From Opitutaceae bacterium (lineage in GTDB: Bacteria; Verrucomicrobiota; Verrucomicrobiia; Opitutales; Opitutaceae), in assembly GCA_003151515.1 (NCBI GenBank), contig PLXS01000028.1:1-56288 (forward strand): a stretch of 56,288 bases of DNA. Direction: 5' to 3'. The translations under genes and the position numbers were made by a program. The notes under the pieces were generated by a model. It was given only the letters and a program-made list of their open reading frames with translations. It had not been told where the DNA came from and made no database searches. The number at the start of each line of letters is the position of its first letter. The stretch's first letter is position 1. Positions 17,710 through 27,858 of this stretch are shown piece after piece.

Positions 17710-19068
17710 ATGCCAAGCCTCCTGCCCCTCCCGCTCCGGCGCGGCCTCGCGTGCCTGGCGCCGCTTCTGGGAATGGCGGGCTGCAGCGCGACACCGCCCC
17801 CGCAGGCCGCCCCGGCGCCGCCCGCCCAGGGGCCCGCAGCCCCGCCGGCGCCGAAGCCGGCCTTTGATCCCGCCCACCCCGTGATGCTGGGCGTCGACGT
17901 GCTTCAGGCCGAGGGCTTCGCGCCGATCGCCGGCAAGTCGATCGCCCTGCTGACCCACCCGGCCGGGGTCAACATGCGAGGCGAGAGCACGATCGACATC
18001 CTGCGCCGGGCGCCGGGCGTGCGCCTGGTCGCCCTCTTCGCGCCCGAGCACGGAATCCGGGGCGAGTACGCGGCCGGCGTGAACTTCCCCAATTACGTCG
18101 ACGCGCGCACCGGCCTGCCCGTGCGCTCGCTCTACAGCGGCAAATACGCGAACAAGCCGACAAAGAGCCTGCTCAAGGGGGTCGATGCCGTGGTCATCGA
18201 CCTGCAGGACATCGGCTCCCGGGCCTATTCCTTCATCGGCGCAATGGAGAGATGCATGGAGGGATGCTTCGAGAACGGCGTCGAAGTGATCGTGCTTGAC
18301 CGGCCCAACCCCCTGGGTGGCCTGAAGGTCGACGGACCCATGCTCGACCCGCAGTGGGTAAGCTACGTCGGGGCCTTCCGCGTGCCCTACGTCCACGGGC
18401 TCACCATCGGGGAGCTCGCGCGGATGGCGAAGGAGGCGCCCGACGTCCTCAAGATTCCCGACTTGGCGCGTGCCCGCGGCGTCCTGACTGTCATCCCAAT
18501 GCGCGGCTGGCGCCGCAGCATGCGCTGGCCCGACACCGGGCTCAGGTGGGTGCCGACGTCGCCCCACATTCCCGACTTTGCCGCAATCGAGGGGTTCCCG
18601 ATGACGGGCCTCGGATGCGAGCGCGGCGGCTTCAAGAACGGGATCGGAAGCGCCTACCCCTTCCGAGGGATCTCCTTCCACGGGGTCAAGCTTGACGCCC
18701 TGGAGAAGGAGCTCGTCTCGCTCGGCATCCCCGGAATCGGGTTCCGGCAGGTGAGCGTCCCCGACTCCAAGACGGGCAAGCCGGAGCTCGGCCTCTACGC
18801 CGAGATCACCGACTGGGACCAGTGGAGGCCGACGCAGCTGAGCGCCTACATGGCGAAGCTCGCGTGCAAGTTCGACAAGCGCAACCCTTTCGCCTCCATG
18901 ACGCCGGCCGAGGTCCGGTCCTTCCTGGTCGTGTGGGGCTCGACGCAGTTCTACAACGACCTGAAGACGCGGGGCGCCGGGATAGACGTCGAGGCCTACG
19001 AGAGGGACTGGCAGGCTCGCGACGCCATTTACCAGCAGGAGAGCCGGCGCTACTGGCTCTATAGGTAG
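17710..19068 (+). CDS. NamZ-type exo-beta-N-acetylmuramidase lipoprotein (DUF1343)
   Basis: Member of the DUF1343 family, whose characterised Bacillus member NamZ removes terminal MurNAc from peptidoglycan fragments. From the ATG at 17710 the protein has 452 residues: a lipoprotein signal ending MAGC, an Ala/Pro linker of about 30 residues, then the conserved domain with ALLTHPAGV, LFAPEHGIRGE, VVIDLQDIGSRAYSF, VLDRPNPLGG and FRVPYVHGLTIGE. A GTG at 17665 overlaps the glycerate kinase stop by 4 bp and could also be used. The lipid anchor implies action in the periplasm or at the outer membrane. It fits a murein-turnover theme with the nearby epimerase. Confidence 0.88.
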   Translation: MPSLLPLPLRRGLACLAPLLGMAGCSATPPPQAAPAPPAQGPAAPPAPKPAFDPAHPVMLGVDVLQAEGFAPIAGKSIALLTHPAGVNMRGESTIDILRRAPGVRLVALFAPEHGIRGEYAAGVNFPNYVDARTGLPVRSLYSGKYANKPTKSLLKGVDAVVIDLQDIGSRAYSFIGAMERCMEGCFENGVEVIVLDRPNPLGGLKVDGPMLDPQWVSYVGAFRVPYVHGLTIGELARMAKEAPDVLKIPDLARARGVLTVIPMRGWRRSMRWPDTGLRWVPTSPHIPDFAAIEGFPMTGLGCERGGFKNGIGSAYPFRGISFHGVKLDALEKELVSLGIPGIGFRQVSVPDSKTGKPELGLYAEITDWDQWRPTQLSAYMAKLACKFDKRNPFASMTPAEVRSFLVVWGSTQFYNDLKTRGAGIDVEAYERDWQARDAIYQQESRRYWLYR

Positions 19069-19172
19069 GGCGGGCGGGGACCGCCATGCCCTCCGCGGCG
19101 GCGGGACCAAAAAAAATCGCCAAACGGGCGCCTTCGGGCAAAGATTGACGCCTTCCCCATCTCCAAACCCAC

Positions 19173-20240
19173 ATGAAGACACGAAGCAGGAAGTGCGGCT
19201 GCAGGATCGCGGTGATCGGCGCGGGCGCCATTGGGCACGACCACATGGCCAGCTTCAGGCTCCACCCCGCGGCCCGGGTCGTCGCGATCGCCGAGGTCTC
19301 GCCGGAGCGGGGCCGGGAGGCCGCCGAGCGTTTCGGGATACCCGAGCTTGTCGCGGACTACCGGGCGATCCTCGCGCGCGACGACATCGACGTCGTGTCC
19401 ATCGCGCTGCCCAACTACCTCCACGCGAAGGTCGCGCTCGAGGCCCTCAAGGCCGGCAAGCACGTCATGCTGGACAAGCCCATGGCCACCAACGCGGCGG
19501 ACGCCGCGTTGCTGGTCGCAGAGGCGAAGAAGCACGGCGTCCTCTTCATGGTGGGCCAGAACTTCCGCTTCGCCGCCGAGAGCCAGACCGCCAAGCAGAT
19601 CGTGGAAAGCGGCGCCCTGGGCGAGGTCTACCACGCGAAGACCTCCTGGATGCGCAGGGCCGGCATACCGCGCATCGGCTCCTGGTTCACCCAGAAGCGC
19701 TTCGCCGGGGGCGGCTGCACGTACGACATCGGCGTGCACGCGCTCGACCGCTGCCTCTACCTCATGGGCGAGTTCGACGCGGCCAGCGTCAGCGGCCAGA
19801 CCTTCGCAAAGTTCGGGCCGCGCGGCCTGGGCAACGGGGGCTGGGGCCGCAGCGAGATCGACCCGGGCGCGAAGTTCGACGTGGACGACCTGTCTATAGC
19901 GCTGATCAAGCTTAAGAGCGGCAGGACCGTGCTTCTCGAGGCCTCGTGGGCGGCCCACGTGCCCGCGGTCGACGCGAACGCGACGCAGCTCTTCGGCACC
20001 GAGGGCGGCCTCACGCTGCCGCCCGTGACGCTGATGCGCCAGACCCGCGGCGGGTACGTCTCGGAGTCGGTGGACCCGCTGCCCCCCCTCGTCCACACGA
20101 ACAGGATGGTGCACTTCATCGACTGCGTCCTCGGCAAGGCCAAGCCCTTTGTGAAGCCGGAGGAGTCCCTGGCCGTCCAGAAGATCCTTGACGCAATCTA
20201 CGTCTCAGCCGCCACGGGCAGGGAGGTCCGGATCAAATGA
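19173..20240 (+). CDS. Gfo/Idh/MocA-family oxidoreductase
   Basis: NAD(P)-dependent sugar oxidoreductase of 355 residues. The Rossmann motif VIGAGAIGHDH lies at residues 14-24, followed by the conserved turn HVMLDKPMA (the EKP motif in its DKP form) and the substrate-facing GGGCTYDIGVHALDRCLYLMG, which carries the usual D/H catalytic pair. It opens a plus-strand cluster and overlaps the next gene by ATGA. Family members oxidise sugars or inositols, often making 3-keto sugars. The 105-bp gap upstream has an A8 run but no clear promoter or terminator. Confidence 0.93.
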   Translation: MKTRSRKCGCRIAVIGAGAIGHDHMASFRLHPAARVVAIAEVSPERGREAAERFGIPELVADYRAILARDDIDVVSIALPNYLHAKVALEALKAGKHVMLDKPMATNAADAALLVAEAKKHGVLFMVGQNFRFAAESQTAKQIVESGALGEVYHAKTSWMRRAGIPRIGSWFTQKRFAGGGCTYDIGVHALDRCLYLMGEFDAASVSGQTFAKFGPRGLGNGGWGRSEIDPGAKFDVDDLSIALIKLKSGRTVLLEASWAAHVPAVDANATQLFGTEGGLTLPPVTLMRQTRGGYVSESVDPLPPLVHTNRMVHFIDCVLGKAKPFVKPEESLAVQKILDAIYVSAATGREVRIK

Positions 20241-21004
20241 GCGCAGGCAAGCCCAGCCTCGCGCGCCCAGCCAAGGTGCCGGTCGCGCTCCAGCTCTGGT
20301 CGGTGAGGGAGGACATGAAGCGGGACTTCGCCGCCACGGCGGCGGCCGTGGCCGAGATCGGCTATGCGGGCGTCGAGCTGGCGGGGTACGGCAACCTCGA
20401 CGCTAGGGGCGCCAAGGCCGCCCTCGACGCGGCCGGCCTCAAGGTGGCGGGCATGCACGTCGCCTACCCGAGCCTCGCCGGCGACCCCGGCCCGGTGATC
20501 GGCGACGCGCTGCTTCTGGGCTGCCGCAACGTCGTGTGCTCCTGGTGGCCGCCCGAGCACTTCGTCTCCTCGGCCGCCTGCGAGCGGATCGGCGAGCAGC
20601 TCGGGGCCGTGGGCCGCGTCATGCGCGGCTTCGGCATCCGCTTCGGCTTCCACAACCACGACCAGGAGTTCCAGGTATTCGACGGGCGGCCCGCCTTCGA
20701 CTGGATGCTCGGCGCGACCGAGCCCAGGGACCTGTTCGCAGAGGCCGACGTGTACTGGGCCGACCACGCCGGCTATTCGCCCGCGAAGTTCATCAGGGAC
20801 CATGGCGCGAGGGTCGCTCTCGTCCACCTCAAGGACGAGAAGGAGCTTGGCGGGGGCCCGGTCGACTTCGAGCAGGTGTTCGCCGCGACCGACTCGGTCG
20901 GCGCCGTCGAGTGGTACGTTGTCGAGCAGGAGGAGTACAGCCACGCCCCCATCACCTCCGTCAGGCTTTGCTACGAGCAGATGAAGACCTGGGGACGCGC
21001 TTGA
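20237..21004 (+). CDS. Sugar phosphate isomerase/epimerase, TIM-barrel family
   Basis: A 255-residue xylose-isomerase-like TIM barrel (AP endonuclease 2 family, PF01261). Conserved parts are [12 protein letters not shown] at the N-terminus, [24 protein letters not shown] with the metal His/Glu region, DVYWADHAG and VHLKDEK. The C-terminal [11 protein letters not shown] gives the last metal Glu. It overlaps the upstream oxidoreductase by 4 bp, a common pairing in bacteria that process sugars through keto intermediates. The exact substrate is not predictable. Confidence 0.9.
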   Translation: MSAGKPSLARPAKVPVALQLWSVREDMKRDFAATAAAVAEIGYAGVELAGYGNLDARGAKAALDAAGLKVAGMHVAYPSLAGDPGPVIGDALLLGCRNVVCSWWPPEHFVSSAACERIGEQLGAVGRVMRGFGIRFGFHNHDQEFQVFDGRPAFDWMLGATEPRDLFAEADVYWADHAGYSPAKFIRDHGARVALVHLKDEKELGGGPVDFEQVFAATDSVGAVEWYVVEQEEYSHAPITSVRLCYEQMKTWGRA

Positions 21005-21045
21005 ATGCGCGCCCCCCAACCCAAATAATCCAACCCCCAATCCCC

Positions 21046-22089
21046 ATGCCACGCCCCGTAACGCTCTTCACCGGCCAATGGGCCGACATGCCCCTGGAAA
21101 AGCTCGCCCCACTGGTCAAGGCCATGGGCTACGACGGAGTCGAGCTTGCCTGCTGGGGCGACCACTTCGACGTCGACAGGGCCCTCTCGTCGGCGGATTA
21201 CGTCGGCGAAAAGTGGGAGCTTCTGCGCTCGAACGGGCTCATGTGCCAGGCCGTCTCGAACCACCTCGTGGGCCAGGCGGTCTGCGACCTGATCGACGAG
21301 CGCCACCGCTCGATCATACCGCCGGACGTCTGGGGTGACGGCGACCCGGAGGGCGTGCGCCGGCGCGCCGCCAGGAAAATGATCGCCACGGCAAAGGCCG
21401 CCCGGAAGTTCTTCGACGCCCGCCCGGGCAAGCGAGCGTCCGGGGAGTTTCCCGCGGTCGTCAACGGCTTCACGGGCTCGTCGATCTGGCACTCGATCTA
21501 CGCGTTCCCGCCCACCTCGCAGGAGTACTGGGAGAACGGCTTCAAGGACTTCGCGCGCCGGTTCGGGCCGATCCTCGAGGCCTTCGACGCCTGCAACGTC
21601 AACTTCGGCCTGGAGGTCCACCCGACCGAGATCGCGTTCGACATCGCGAGCGCGCAGCGTGCGCTCGCCGCCGTTAAGGGGCACAGGCGCTTCGGCTTCA
21701 ACTACGACCCGTCGCACCTGGGCTACCAGGGCGTCGACTACGTGAAGTTCGTGCGCGTGTTTGGAAAGCGCGTCTTCCACGTGCACATGAAGGACGTGTG
21801 GTGGGGCCACGGCGACGGGACGGCCGGCGTGTTCGGCGGCCACACGAGCTTCGGCGACCCCCGGCGCGCGTGGGACTTCCGCTCCCTCGGGCACGGCGAC
21901 ATCAGGTTCGAGGACATCATCGTCGCCCTGAACGACGTGGGCTACAAGGGCCCGCTCTCCGTCGAGTGGGAGGACATCCGCATGGACCGCGTGCACGGGG
22001 CAACCGAGGCCGCGGCCTTCGTGCGGCGCGTGGACTTCCCGTCGAGCGCGCATGCCTTCGACGCGGCATTCGACAAGAAGAACCAGTGA
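21046..22089 (+). CDS. Sugar phosphate isomerase/epimerase, TIM-barrel family
   Basis: A second PF01261 barrel, 347 residues and so about 90 longer than its upstream neighbour. Motifs include [28 protein letters not shown] with the metal Glu/His, [27 protein letters not shown] and [14 protein letters not shown]. The ATG at 21046 begins [15 protein letters not shown] and is 41 bp after the previous stop; longer in-frame readings would overlap the first isomerase gene. It has no Shine-Dalgarno sequence, only a C/A-rich leader. It closely resembles proteins annotated as sugar isomerases beside Gfo/Idh/MocA genes in Verrucomicrobiota and Planctomycetota. Confidence 0.9.
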   Translation: MPRPVTLFTGQWADMPLEKLAPLVKAMGYDGVELACWGDHFDVDRALSSADYVGEKWELLRSNGLMCQAVSNHLVGQAVCDLIDERHRSIIPPDVWGDGDPEGVRRRAARKMIATAKAARKFFDARPGKRASGEFPAVVNGFTGSSIWHSIYAFPPTSQEYWENGFKDFARRFGPILEAFDACNVNFGLEVHPTEIAFDIASAQRALAAVKGHRRFGFNYDPSHLGYQGVDYVKFVRVFGKRVFHVHMKDVWWGHGDGTAGVFGGHTSFGDPRRAWDFRSLGHGDIRFEDIIVALNDVGYKGPLSVEWEDIRMDRVHGATEAAAFVRRVDFPSSAHAFDAAFDKKNQ

Positions 22090-22174
22090 CCGGGGCCGCC
22101 TGCATCCCGGGGCGCGCCGAGGGGCGCGACCATCAACGCCAGGCACAGGACACAAAGCAAACCAAGGTCTTCAT

Positions 22175-23257
22175 ATGAGCATCAAGATCGGCATCGTTGG
22201 CGCCGGCGGCATGACCGGCTATCACGTGGCGGGGTTTCGCCGGGCGGGCGCCGAGATCGTCGCCATGGCCGACGTCAGCGAGGCCGCCGCGAAGAGGGCG
22301 GCGGCCAAGCACGGAATAGGCCGCACCTTCGGCGGGCTCTCGGCAATGCTGGCTGGAGTGCCCGGCCTGGACGCGGTCTCGATCATCGTGCCCAACAAGT
22401 TCCACGCGCCCCTCGCCCTGCAGGCGCTGCGGGCCGGCAAGCACGTCTTCTGCGAGAAGCCGCCCGCGATCAGCGCCCGCGAGGTGCAGCAGCTGCGCGC
22501 GGCCGCATTGAAGGCGAGGCGCGTCCTCATGTTCAACTTCAACAACCGCGCGCGCCCCGAGAGCTACGCGATGATGAACTACATCGCGGGCGGGACGGTC
22601 GGCGCCATCAACACCTGCCAGGCCAAGTGGATCCGCCGCGCCGGAATTCCGGGCTTCGGGGGCTGGTTCACGACCAAGGCGCTCTCGGGCGGGGGGCCGC
22701 TCATCGACCTCCTTCACATGATGGACCTCGGGCTCTACTTCATGGGCTACCCGGAGCCCGCGTACATCCTCGCGACGACCTACCGCGACCACATCAACAA
22801 CAAGGCCTTCAAGGGCCCGTGGGGCATCGCTGACGTTGCCAAGGGCACGACCGACGTCGAGGCCGCGGCGCACGGCTTCGTGACATTCAAGGGCGGCCAG
22901 GCCATGACGTTCCAGGTCTCCTGGGCGGAGATGGTCCAGCGCGAGGAGGTCTCGGTGGCCTTCCAGGGCCGCAAGGCCGGCGGGCTCGTCCGGCGCCTCT
23001 TCGGCACCGACGGCTTGGACCAGACGGCGATCGACTCCTGCGAGCTGTACACCCTCGAGCACGGCCGGATGGTGAACCGCAGCATCGTCGTTCCCGCGGA
23101 CGAGGCGATGGGGCGGATCCGCTCGGCCGAGAACTTCGTCCGGGTGGTGCTGGGCGAGGAGAAGCCCCTGAACAACCCAGACCAGGCCCTGACCCTGATG
23201 AGGATTGTCGACGGCGCCTACAAGTCCGCCGCCACCGGCCGGCCGGTGACCCTCTGA
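22175..23257 (+). CDS. Gfo/Idh/MocA-family oxidoreductase
   Basis: A 360-residue oxidoreductase with Rossmann motif GIVGAGGMTGYHV at the N-terminus, VFCEKPPAIS (EKP motif), NNRARPESYAM, and the catalytic-loop segment SGGGPLIDLLHMMDLGLYFMG. The ATG at 22175 (MSIKIGIVGAGG) is preferred to an upstream in-frame start at 22052 that would overlap the preceding isomerase gene. It differs from the 19173 gene enough to be an ancient paralogue rather than a recent copy. It is the fourth gene of the cluster. Confidence 0.92.
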   Translation: MSIKIGIVGAGGMTGYHVAGFRRAGAEIVAMADVSEAAAKRAAAKHGIGRTFGGLSAMLAGVPGLDAVSIIVPNKFHAPLALQALRAGKHVFCEKPPAISAREVQQLRAAALKARRVLMFNFNNRARPESYAMMNYIAGGTVGAINTCQAKWIRRAGIPGFGGWFTTKALSGGGPLIDLLHMMDLGLYFMGYPEPAYILATTYRDHINNKAFKGPWGIADVAKGTTDVEAAAHGFVTFKGGQAMTFQVSWAEMVQREEVSVAFQGRKAGGLVRRLFGTDGLDQTAIDSCELYTLEHGRMVNRSIVVPADEAMGRIRSAENFVRVVLGEEKPLNNPDQALTLMRIVDGAYKSAATGRPVTL

Positions 23258-23333
23258 CGGCCGCCGCAAGCCCCGGGAAAGCGCGCGAGGCTTGGCAGCA
23301 AGCCGCGAATGGTTCTTCATTGGGCAAAAAGCC

Positions 23334-24491
23334 ATGCGTAGAAAACTCAGATACGGGATGGTGGGGGGCGGGCGGGGCGCGTTCATAGGCGGGGTTCATA
23401 GGATAGCGGCCGCGATGGACGGGCGCGCCGAGCTGGTGGCGGGGGCGTTCTCGAGGGACGAGATGCGCTCTAGGGCGTCGGGGGCCGACTTCTTCCTAGA
23501 CCCGTCCAGGGTCTACGGGAATTACGCGGCCATGGCGAAGGCCGAGGCCGCGATGCCGCCGGAGAAGCGCCTGGACTTTGTCGTCATCGTCACGCCCAAC
23601 CACGAGCACTTTGGGCCGGCGCGGCTGTTCCTAAGGAGCGGCTTCAACGTCGTCTGCGACAAGCCGGTCACGTTCGACCTGGCGCAGGCGCGCAAGCTGC
23701 GCGAGATCGTCAGGAGGACCGGAAAGGTCTTCGTGCTGACGCACAACTACACCGGCAACGCGATGGTGAAGCAGGCGCGCGAGCTCGTGCGAAACGGCAC
23801 CGTCGGGGTGGTGCGCAAGGTCGTCGTCGAGTACCCCCAGGGGTGGCTCTCCGACAAGTTCGCGCCCACCGGCCCGAAGCAGGCCGAGTGGCGCACCGAC
23901 CCGAAGAGGAGCGGCGCGGCGGGTTGCATGGGCGACATCGGGACCCACGCCGAGAACCTGGCGCGCTACATCACCGGGCTCAGGATCGAGGAGCTCTGCG
24001 CGGATCTGACCACCTTCGTCAAGGGCCGCAGGCTCGACGACGACGGCAACGTCCTCGTGCGGTACAAGGGGGGCGCCAAGGGCGTGCTCCACGCGTCCCA
24101 GGTCTGCATCGGGGACGAGAACGCGCTCAGCATCCGGGTCTACGGGACGCGCGCCGGGCTCGAGTGGCACCAGGAGCGGCCGAACGACCTGATCGTCAAG
24201 TACCCCGACAGGCCCCAGGAGGTCTGGCGCAGGGGCAACCTGTACGACGGCGACGAGGCCAAGCGCTTCACGCGGATTCCGGCGGGCCACCCCGAGGGTT
24301 ACCTCGAGGCCTTCGGCAACATCTACCGCGAGGCTTTCCGGGCGATCGCAGCCGAGGTCGAGGGCAGGTACATCCCGCGCAAGCTGGACTTCCCGACGAT
24401 AGACGACGGGGTCGAGGGGATGGCCTTCATTGAGGCGGTGGTGAAAAGCAGCCGGCTCGGGGCGCTGTGGGTGAAGCCGGCGGCGCATTGA
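23334..24491 (+). CDS. Gfo/Idh/MocA-family oxidoreductase
   Basis: The third oxidoreductase of the cluster, 385 residues. It has YGMVGGGRGAFIGGVHR in place of the usual GxGxxG loop, then VVIVTPNHEHFGPA, NVVCDKPVTFD (DKP motif), THNYTGNAMVKQAREL and AGCMGDIGTHAENLARYITG. The two-residue shifts around the Rossmann loop and the GGGRGAFIG form are typical of the subgroup acting on larger or branched substrates. I chose the ATG at 23334 (MRRKLRYGMVGGG), 76 bp after the previous stop; an upstream TTG at 23292 adds residues with no family match. Confidence 0.9.
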   Translation: MRRKLRYGMVGGGRGAFIGGVHRIAAAMDGRAELVAGAFSRDEMRSRASGADFFLDPSRVYGNYAAMAKAEAAMPPEKRLDFVVIVTPNHEHFGPARLFLRSGFNVVCDKPVTFDLAQARKLREIVRRTGKVFVLTHNYTGNAMVKQARELVRNGTVGVVRKVVVEYPQGWLSDKFAPTGPKQAEWRTDPKRSGAAGCMGDIGTHAENLARYITGLRIEELCADLTTFVKGRRLDDDGNVLVRYKGGAKGVLHASQVCIGDENALSIRVYGTRAGLEWHQERPNDLIVKYPDRPQEVWRRGNLYDGDEAKRFTRIPAGHPEGYLEAFGNIYREAFRAIAAEVEGRYIPRKLDFPTIDDGVEGMAFIEAVVKSSRLGALWVKPAAH

Positions 24492-24573
24492 AGGCGCGCC
24501 TGGCGCCCCCGGCGCCGGGTTTGCCCGTCACCCCGCTCCAGGCTAGCACGCAGCCGCCCGACCCCATCCTCGC

Positions 24574-24960
24574 ATGAAGCGCCACCCCGTCGCAAAGGCC
24601 TCGGACATCCCGCCCGGCGGCCGCAAGATCGTGCGCGCCGGAGCGGCCGAGGTCGGGCTCTTCAACGTCGGGGGCGAGATCCGCGCGTACCGCAACGTGT
24701 GCCCGCACGCCGGGGCGCCGGTGTGCAGCGGCCGTGTCTCCGGCACGTCGATGCCTTCAAGAGTCTACGAGTACATCTACGGGATGGAGGGCTGCATCCT
24801 TCGCTGCCCCTGGCACGGATGGGAGTTCGACCTGCGGACGGGCGAGCACCTGGTGGACCCGCAGAACCGGCTCAAGGCGGTGCCGGTCGAGAACGAGGCC
24901 CTCGAGCGTATTCCTCTCGAGCAGAGCGACGGCACCGTGTACGTCCTGCTGCCCGGCTGA
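24574..24960 (+). CDS. Rieske [2Fe-2S] ferredoxin-like protein
   Basis: A 128-residue soluble Rieske protein. The cluster ligands are C and H in VCPHAGAPVC and C and H in RCPWHGWEFD, the pattern of Rieske ferredoxins that feed electrons to aromatic-ring or other oxygenases. No transmembrane helix or signal peptide is seen, so it is not a bc1-type subunit. A stretch of about 25 residues between the two ligand pairs (around PSRVYEYIYGMEG) is longer than in the ferredoxins of benzene-type dioxygenases. It lies 22 bp before the amidohydrolase. No oxygenase subunit is present in the window. Confidence 0.9.
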   Translation: MKRHPVAKASDIPPGGRKIVRAGAAEVGLFNVGGEIRAYRNVCPHAGAPVCSGRVSGTSMPSRVYEYIYGMEGCILRCPWHGWEFDLRTGEHLVDPQNRLKAVPVENEALERIPLEQSDGTVYVLLPG

Positions 24961-24982
24961 GGCCGCCGAACCCCAAAAACCC

Positions 24983-26056
24983 ATGCACCTCATAGACGCC
25001 GACGTCCACAACGCGTTCGCGGACATCCGGGCCGAGCTGCGGCCGTTCCTGCCGCGCCTGTGGCAGGAGTTCGCGGACCGCCACGGGATCGCGGTGCCGC
25101 CGGCCGGCTACGTCTCCCCGGTCGGGGTGCAGCGCGAGGACGCGAGGCCCCCTTCGGGCGGCCTCGCGGGCAGCGACCCGGACCACCTGATCAAAGACCA
25201 CATGGACCGCCACTCGGTCGACTTCGCGATACTCACGGGCTCCCACATCCTGGGGGCCTCGGTGCATTTCGACCCGGACTGGGGCACGGCGCTCGCGGCG
25301 GCGTACAACATGAACCTGTCGGGCCGCTGGCTCGACCGCTCGGAGCGCTTCCGCGGCTCGATCATCGTGAGCCATTCCGACCCGCAGGCCGCGGCGCGCG
25401 AGATTGAGCGCTGCTCGGCCGACAAGCGCTTCGTCCAGGTCCTGATGGCGGCGGGCTCCAACCGGCTGTTCGGCCAGCGCTTCTTCCACCCGATCTACGA
25501 GGCGGCGCAGGCCCACGGCCTGCCCGTGGCGATACACCCCGGCACCGAGGGCGCCGGCACCGCCGATACTCCCACGCCCGCCGGGCGCCCCACGCGCTAC
25601 TTCGAATGGCACAACATCGTTCCGATCAACGCCATGGCCCACGTGAATTCGCTCGTGTGCGAGGGCGTGTTCGAGAAGTTCCCCAAGCTCAAGTTCGTCG
25701 CCGTCGAATGCGGCATCGCGTGGCTTCCTCACCTCATGTGGAGGATGGACAAGAACTACAAGGGCCTGAGGTCGCAGGTCCCTTGGCTCAAGCGCCTGCC
25801 GAGCGAGTACATCAGGGAGCATGTGCGCCTGACGACCCAGCCGACGGAGGAGCCCGAGAATCCCGCGCACCTCCTTCAGATATTCGAGATGATCGGCTCG
25901 CCCGACGTGGTCCTCTTCTCCAGCGACTACCCGCACTGGGACTTCGACAACCCGGCGATGGCGCTGCCGGCGCTCCCGAAGGAGTGGAAGGAGCGGATCT
26001 TCTGGCGCAACGCCGCCGAGCTCTACGGCCTGAATCCCGTCACATCCGGCAGATGA
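24983..26056 (+). CDS. Amidohydrolase family protein (ACMSD-like, PF04909)
   Basis: A 357-residue TIM-barrel metal hydrolase or decarboxylase. The N-terminal metal motif is DADVHN (D7, H9), another ligand His comes in [10 protein letters not shown], and the C-terminal catalytic Asp is in [13 protein letters not shown]. This matches the amidohydrolase-2 group, which contains ACMSD and related aromatic-acid decarboxylases. Pairing with a Rieske protein hints at aromatic or cyclic substrate breakdown, but this is inference. The ATG at 24983 ([10 protein letters not shown]) is the family start. Its last 17 bp overlap the 3' end of the convergent pckG gene. Confidence 0.88.
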   Translation: MHLIDADVHNAFADIRAELRPFLPRLWQEFADRHGIAVPPAGYVSPVGVQREDARPPSGGLAGSDPDHLIKDHMDRHSVDFAILTGSHILGASVHFDPDWGTALAAAYNMNLSGRWLDRSERFRGSIIVSHSDPQAAAREIERCSADKRFVQVLMAAGSNRLFGQRFFHPIYEAAQAHGLPVAIHPGTEGAGTADTPTPAGRPTRYFEWHNIVPINAMAHVNSLVCEGVFEKFPKLKFVAVECGIAWLPHLMWRMDKNYKGLRSQVPWLKRLPSEYIREHVRLTTQPTEEPENPAHLLQIFEMIGSPDVVLFSSDYPHWDFDNPAMALPALPKEWKERIFWRNAAELYGLNPVTSGR

Positions 26057-27854
26057 GGAGCTCGCGCTCGTAGATCATCTCCTTGGGCAGCCGGGCGTGA
26101 AGGTCGAGGAAGAGCTCCTCCTGGCTTATCAGCTCGGCGCGCCACTCCCTTCGGTCGAAGGCCTGGAGGCTGTCGAACTTCTCCTTCGGGTACTCGTGGC
26201 CGGACCAGTCGATGTCCTCGTGCCTGGGCATCCATCCTATCGGCGTCTCACGGCCGAGGGCCCTCCCCCGCGCGCGGTCCACGATCCACTTGAGGATGCG
26301 CATGTTCTCGCTGAATCCAGGCCACACGAAGTGCCCGTGGGCGTCCTTGCGGAACCAGTTCACGTGGAAGATGCGGGGCGTCTCGCTAAGGCTCCTCTGC
26401 ATGAATATCCAGTGCGCGAAGTAGTCGCCCATGTGGTAGCCGCAGAACGGGAGCATGGCCATCGGGTCCCTGCGCACCTTGCCGACGGTGCCCGCCGCCG
26501 CCGCAGTCATCTCGGAGCCCATCGTGGCCCCCGTGTAGACGCCCGAGCTCCAGTTGAACGTCTGGTAGACCAGAGGAAGCGTTCCCGCGCGCCGGCCGCC
26601 GAAGATGATGGCGCTGATCGGCACGCCCTCGGGGTTCTCCCAGTCCGGGTCGATGGTCGGGCACTGCGACGCCGGCGCGGTGAACCGGGCGTTGGGATGG
26701 GCCGCGGGTCGGCCACAGCCCGCCGTCCACTCGTTGCCCTGCCAGTCCGTGAGCCTCTCGGGCGCGTGGTCCGTCATCCCCTCCCACCACACCCCGCCCT
26801 CGGGCGTGAGCGCGACGTTGGTGAATATCGTGTTCCTCGACAGGGCCGCCATCGCGTTCGGGTTCGTCTTGGCCGAAGTCCCGGGCGCGACGCCGAAGAA
26901 GCCGGCCTCGGGGTTTATCGCCCGCAGGCGCCCGTGCGAGTCCGGCTTGAGCCACGCGATGTCGTCGCCGAGGGTCCAGACCTTCCACCCCTCGGCCGCC
27001 ATGGCCTTGGGCGGGACAAGCATCGCGAAGTTCGTCTTGCCGCACGCGCTCGGGAACGCCGCCGTGACGTAGGTCTTCTCCCCGCGCGGGTCCTCGACCG
27101 CCAGTATCAGCATGTGCTCGGCCATCCACCCCTCGTCCCGGGCGATGTTCGACGCGATGCGGAGCGCAAAGCACTTCTTGCCCAGGAGCGCGTTTCCGCC
27201 GTAGCCCGAGCCGTAGCTCCAGATCTCGCGCGTCTCCGGGAAGTGCACAATGTACTTTTCGTTGTTGCACGGCCAGGGCACGTCCTTCGCGCCCTTCCTC
27301 AGGGGGGCGCCGACCGAATGCAGGCACGGGACAACGCGCTTATCGCCCTTGTCGATCTGCTCGTACACGGGCAGGCCGATCCTCGCCATGATGCGCATGT
27401 TCACGACGACGTAAGGGGAGTCCGTGAGCTGGACGCCGATCTGGGCCATGGGGGAGCCCACCGGGCCCATGCTGAAGGGAAGCACGTACATCGTGCGCCC
27501 GCGCATCGAGCCGTTGAACAGCTCGCGCAGCTTGCTGCGCATCTCGTACGGGTTAACCCAGTTGTTCGTCGGCCCGGCGCCCTCCCGCGAGTGCGAGCAA
27601 ATGAAGGTGCGGTCCTCGACGCGCGCCACGTCGGTGGGGTCGCTCCTCGCGTAGAAACAGCCCGGCCAGAGCTTCTGGTTCAACCTCGTGAACGTGCCCG
27701 AGGCCACCATCTGCCCGCAAAGCGTGTCGTACTCGTCTTTGGAGCCGTCCACCCAGTGGACCGAGGCCGGCTTGCACAGGTCGACCATCTTGTCGACCCA
27801 CCGCAGCAGGTGCTTGTTCTCGCTCAGGGGCTTGGCCTGGTTTCTGTTCTTCAT
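26040..27854 (-). CDS. pckG: Phosphoenolpyruvate carboxykinase (GTP)
   Basis: Converts oxaloacetate to phosphoenolpyruvate with GTP, the entry step of gluconeogenesis. The 604-residue protein has the PEPCK-specific P-loop FPSACGKTN with the reactive cysteine at C271 (characteristic of the GTP enzyme), the substrate loop with [16 protein letters not shown], the metal region, and [16 protein letters not shown]. The length is normal for PckG. The ATG at 27854 ([14 protein letters not shown]) is preferred over an upstream in-frame start at 27953. A 16-bp inverted repeat lies 4 bp upstream of the ATG. It is divergent from the RNB nuclease gene. Confidence 0.97.
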   Translation of the reverse strand: MKNRNQAKPLSENKHLLRWVDKMVDLCKPASVHWVDGSKDEYDTLCGQMVASGTFTRLNQKLWPGCFYARSDPTDVARVEDRTFICSHSREGAGPTNNWVNPYEMRSKLRELFNGSMRGRTMYVLPFSMGPVGSPMAQIGVQLTDSPYVVVNMRIMARIGLPVYEQIDKGDKRVVPCLHSVGAPLRKGAKDVPWPCNNEKYIVHFPETREIWSYGSGYGGNALLGKKCFALRIASNIARDEGWMAEHMLILAVEDPRGEKTYVTAAFPSACGKTNFAMLVPPKAMAAEGWKVWTLGDDIAWLKPDSHGRLRAINPEAGFFGVAPGTSAKTNPNAMAALSRNTIFTNVALTPEGGVWWEGMTDHAPERLTDWQGNEWTAGCGRPAAHPNARFTAPASQCPTIDPDWENPEGVPISAIIFGGRRAGTLPLVYQTFNWSSGVYTGATMGSEMTAAAAGTVGKVRRDPMAMLPFCGYHMGDYFAHWIFMQRSLSETPRIFHVNWFRKDAHGHFVWPGFSENMRILKWIVDRARGRALGRETPIGWMPRHEDIDWSGHEYPKEKFDSLQAFDRREWRAELISQEELFLDLHARLPKEMIYERELLICRM

Positions 27855-27858
27855 GTGG

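Noticed and set aside
16234..19182. A 982-codon open frame antisense to glycerate kinase and NamZ
   Set aside because: It runs opposite to three well-supported genes, has no family motifs and arises from the high GC3 of the real frames.
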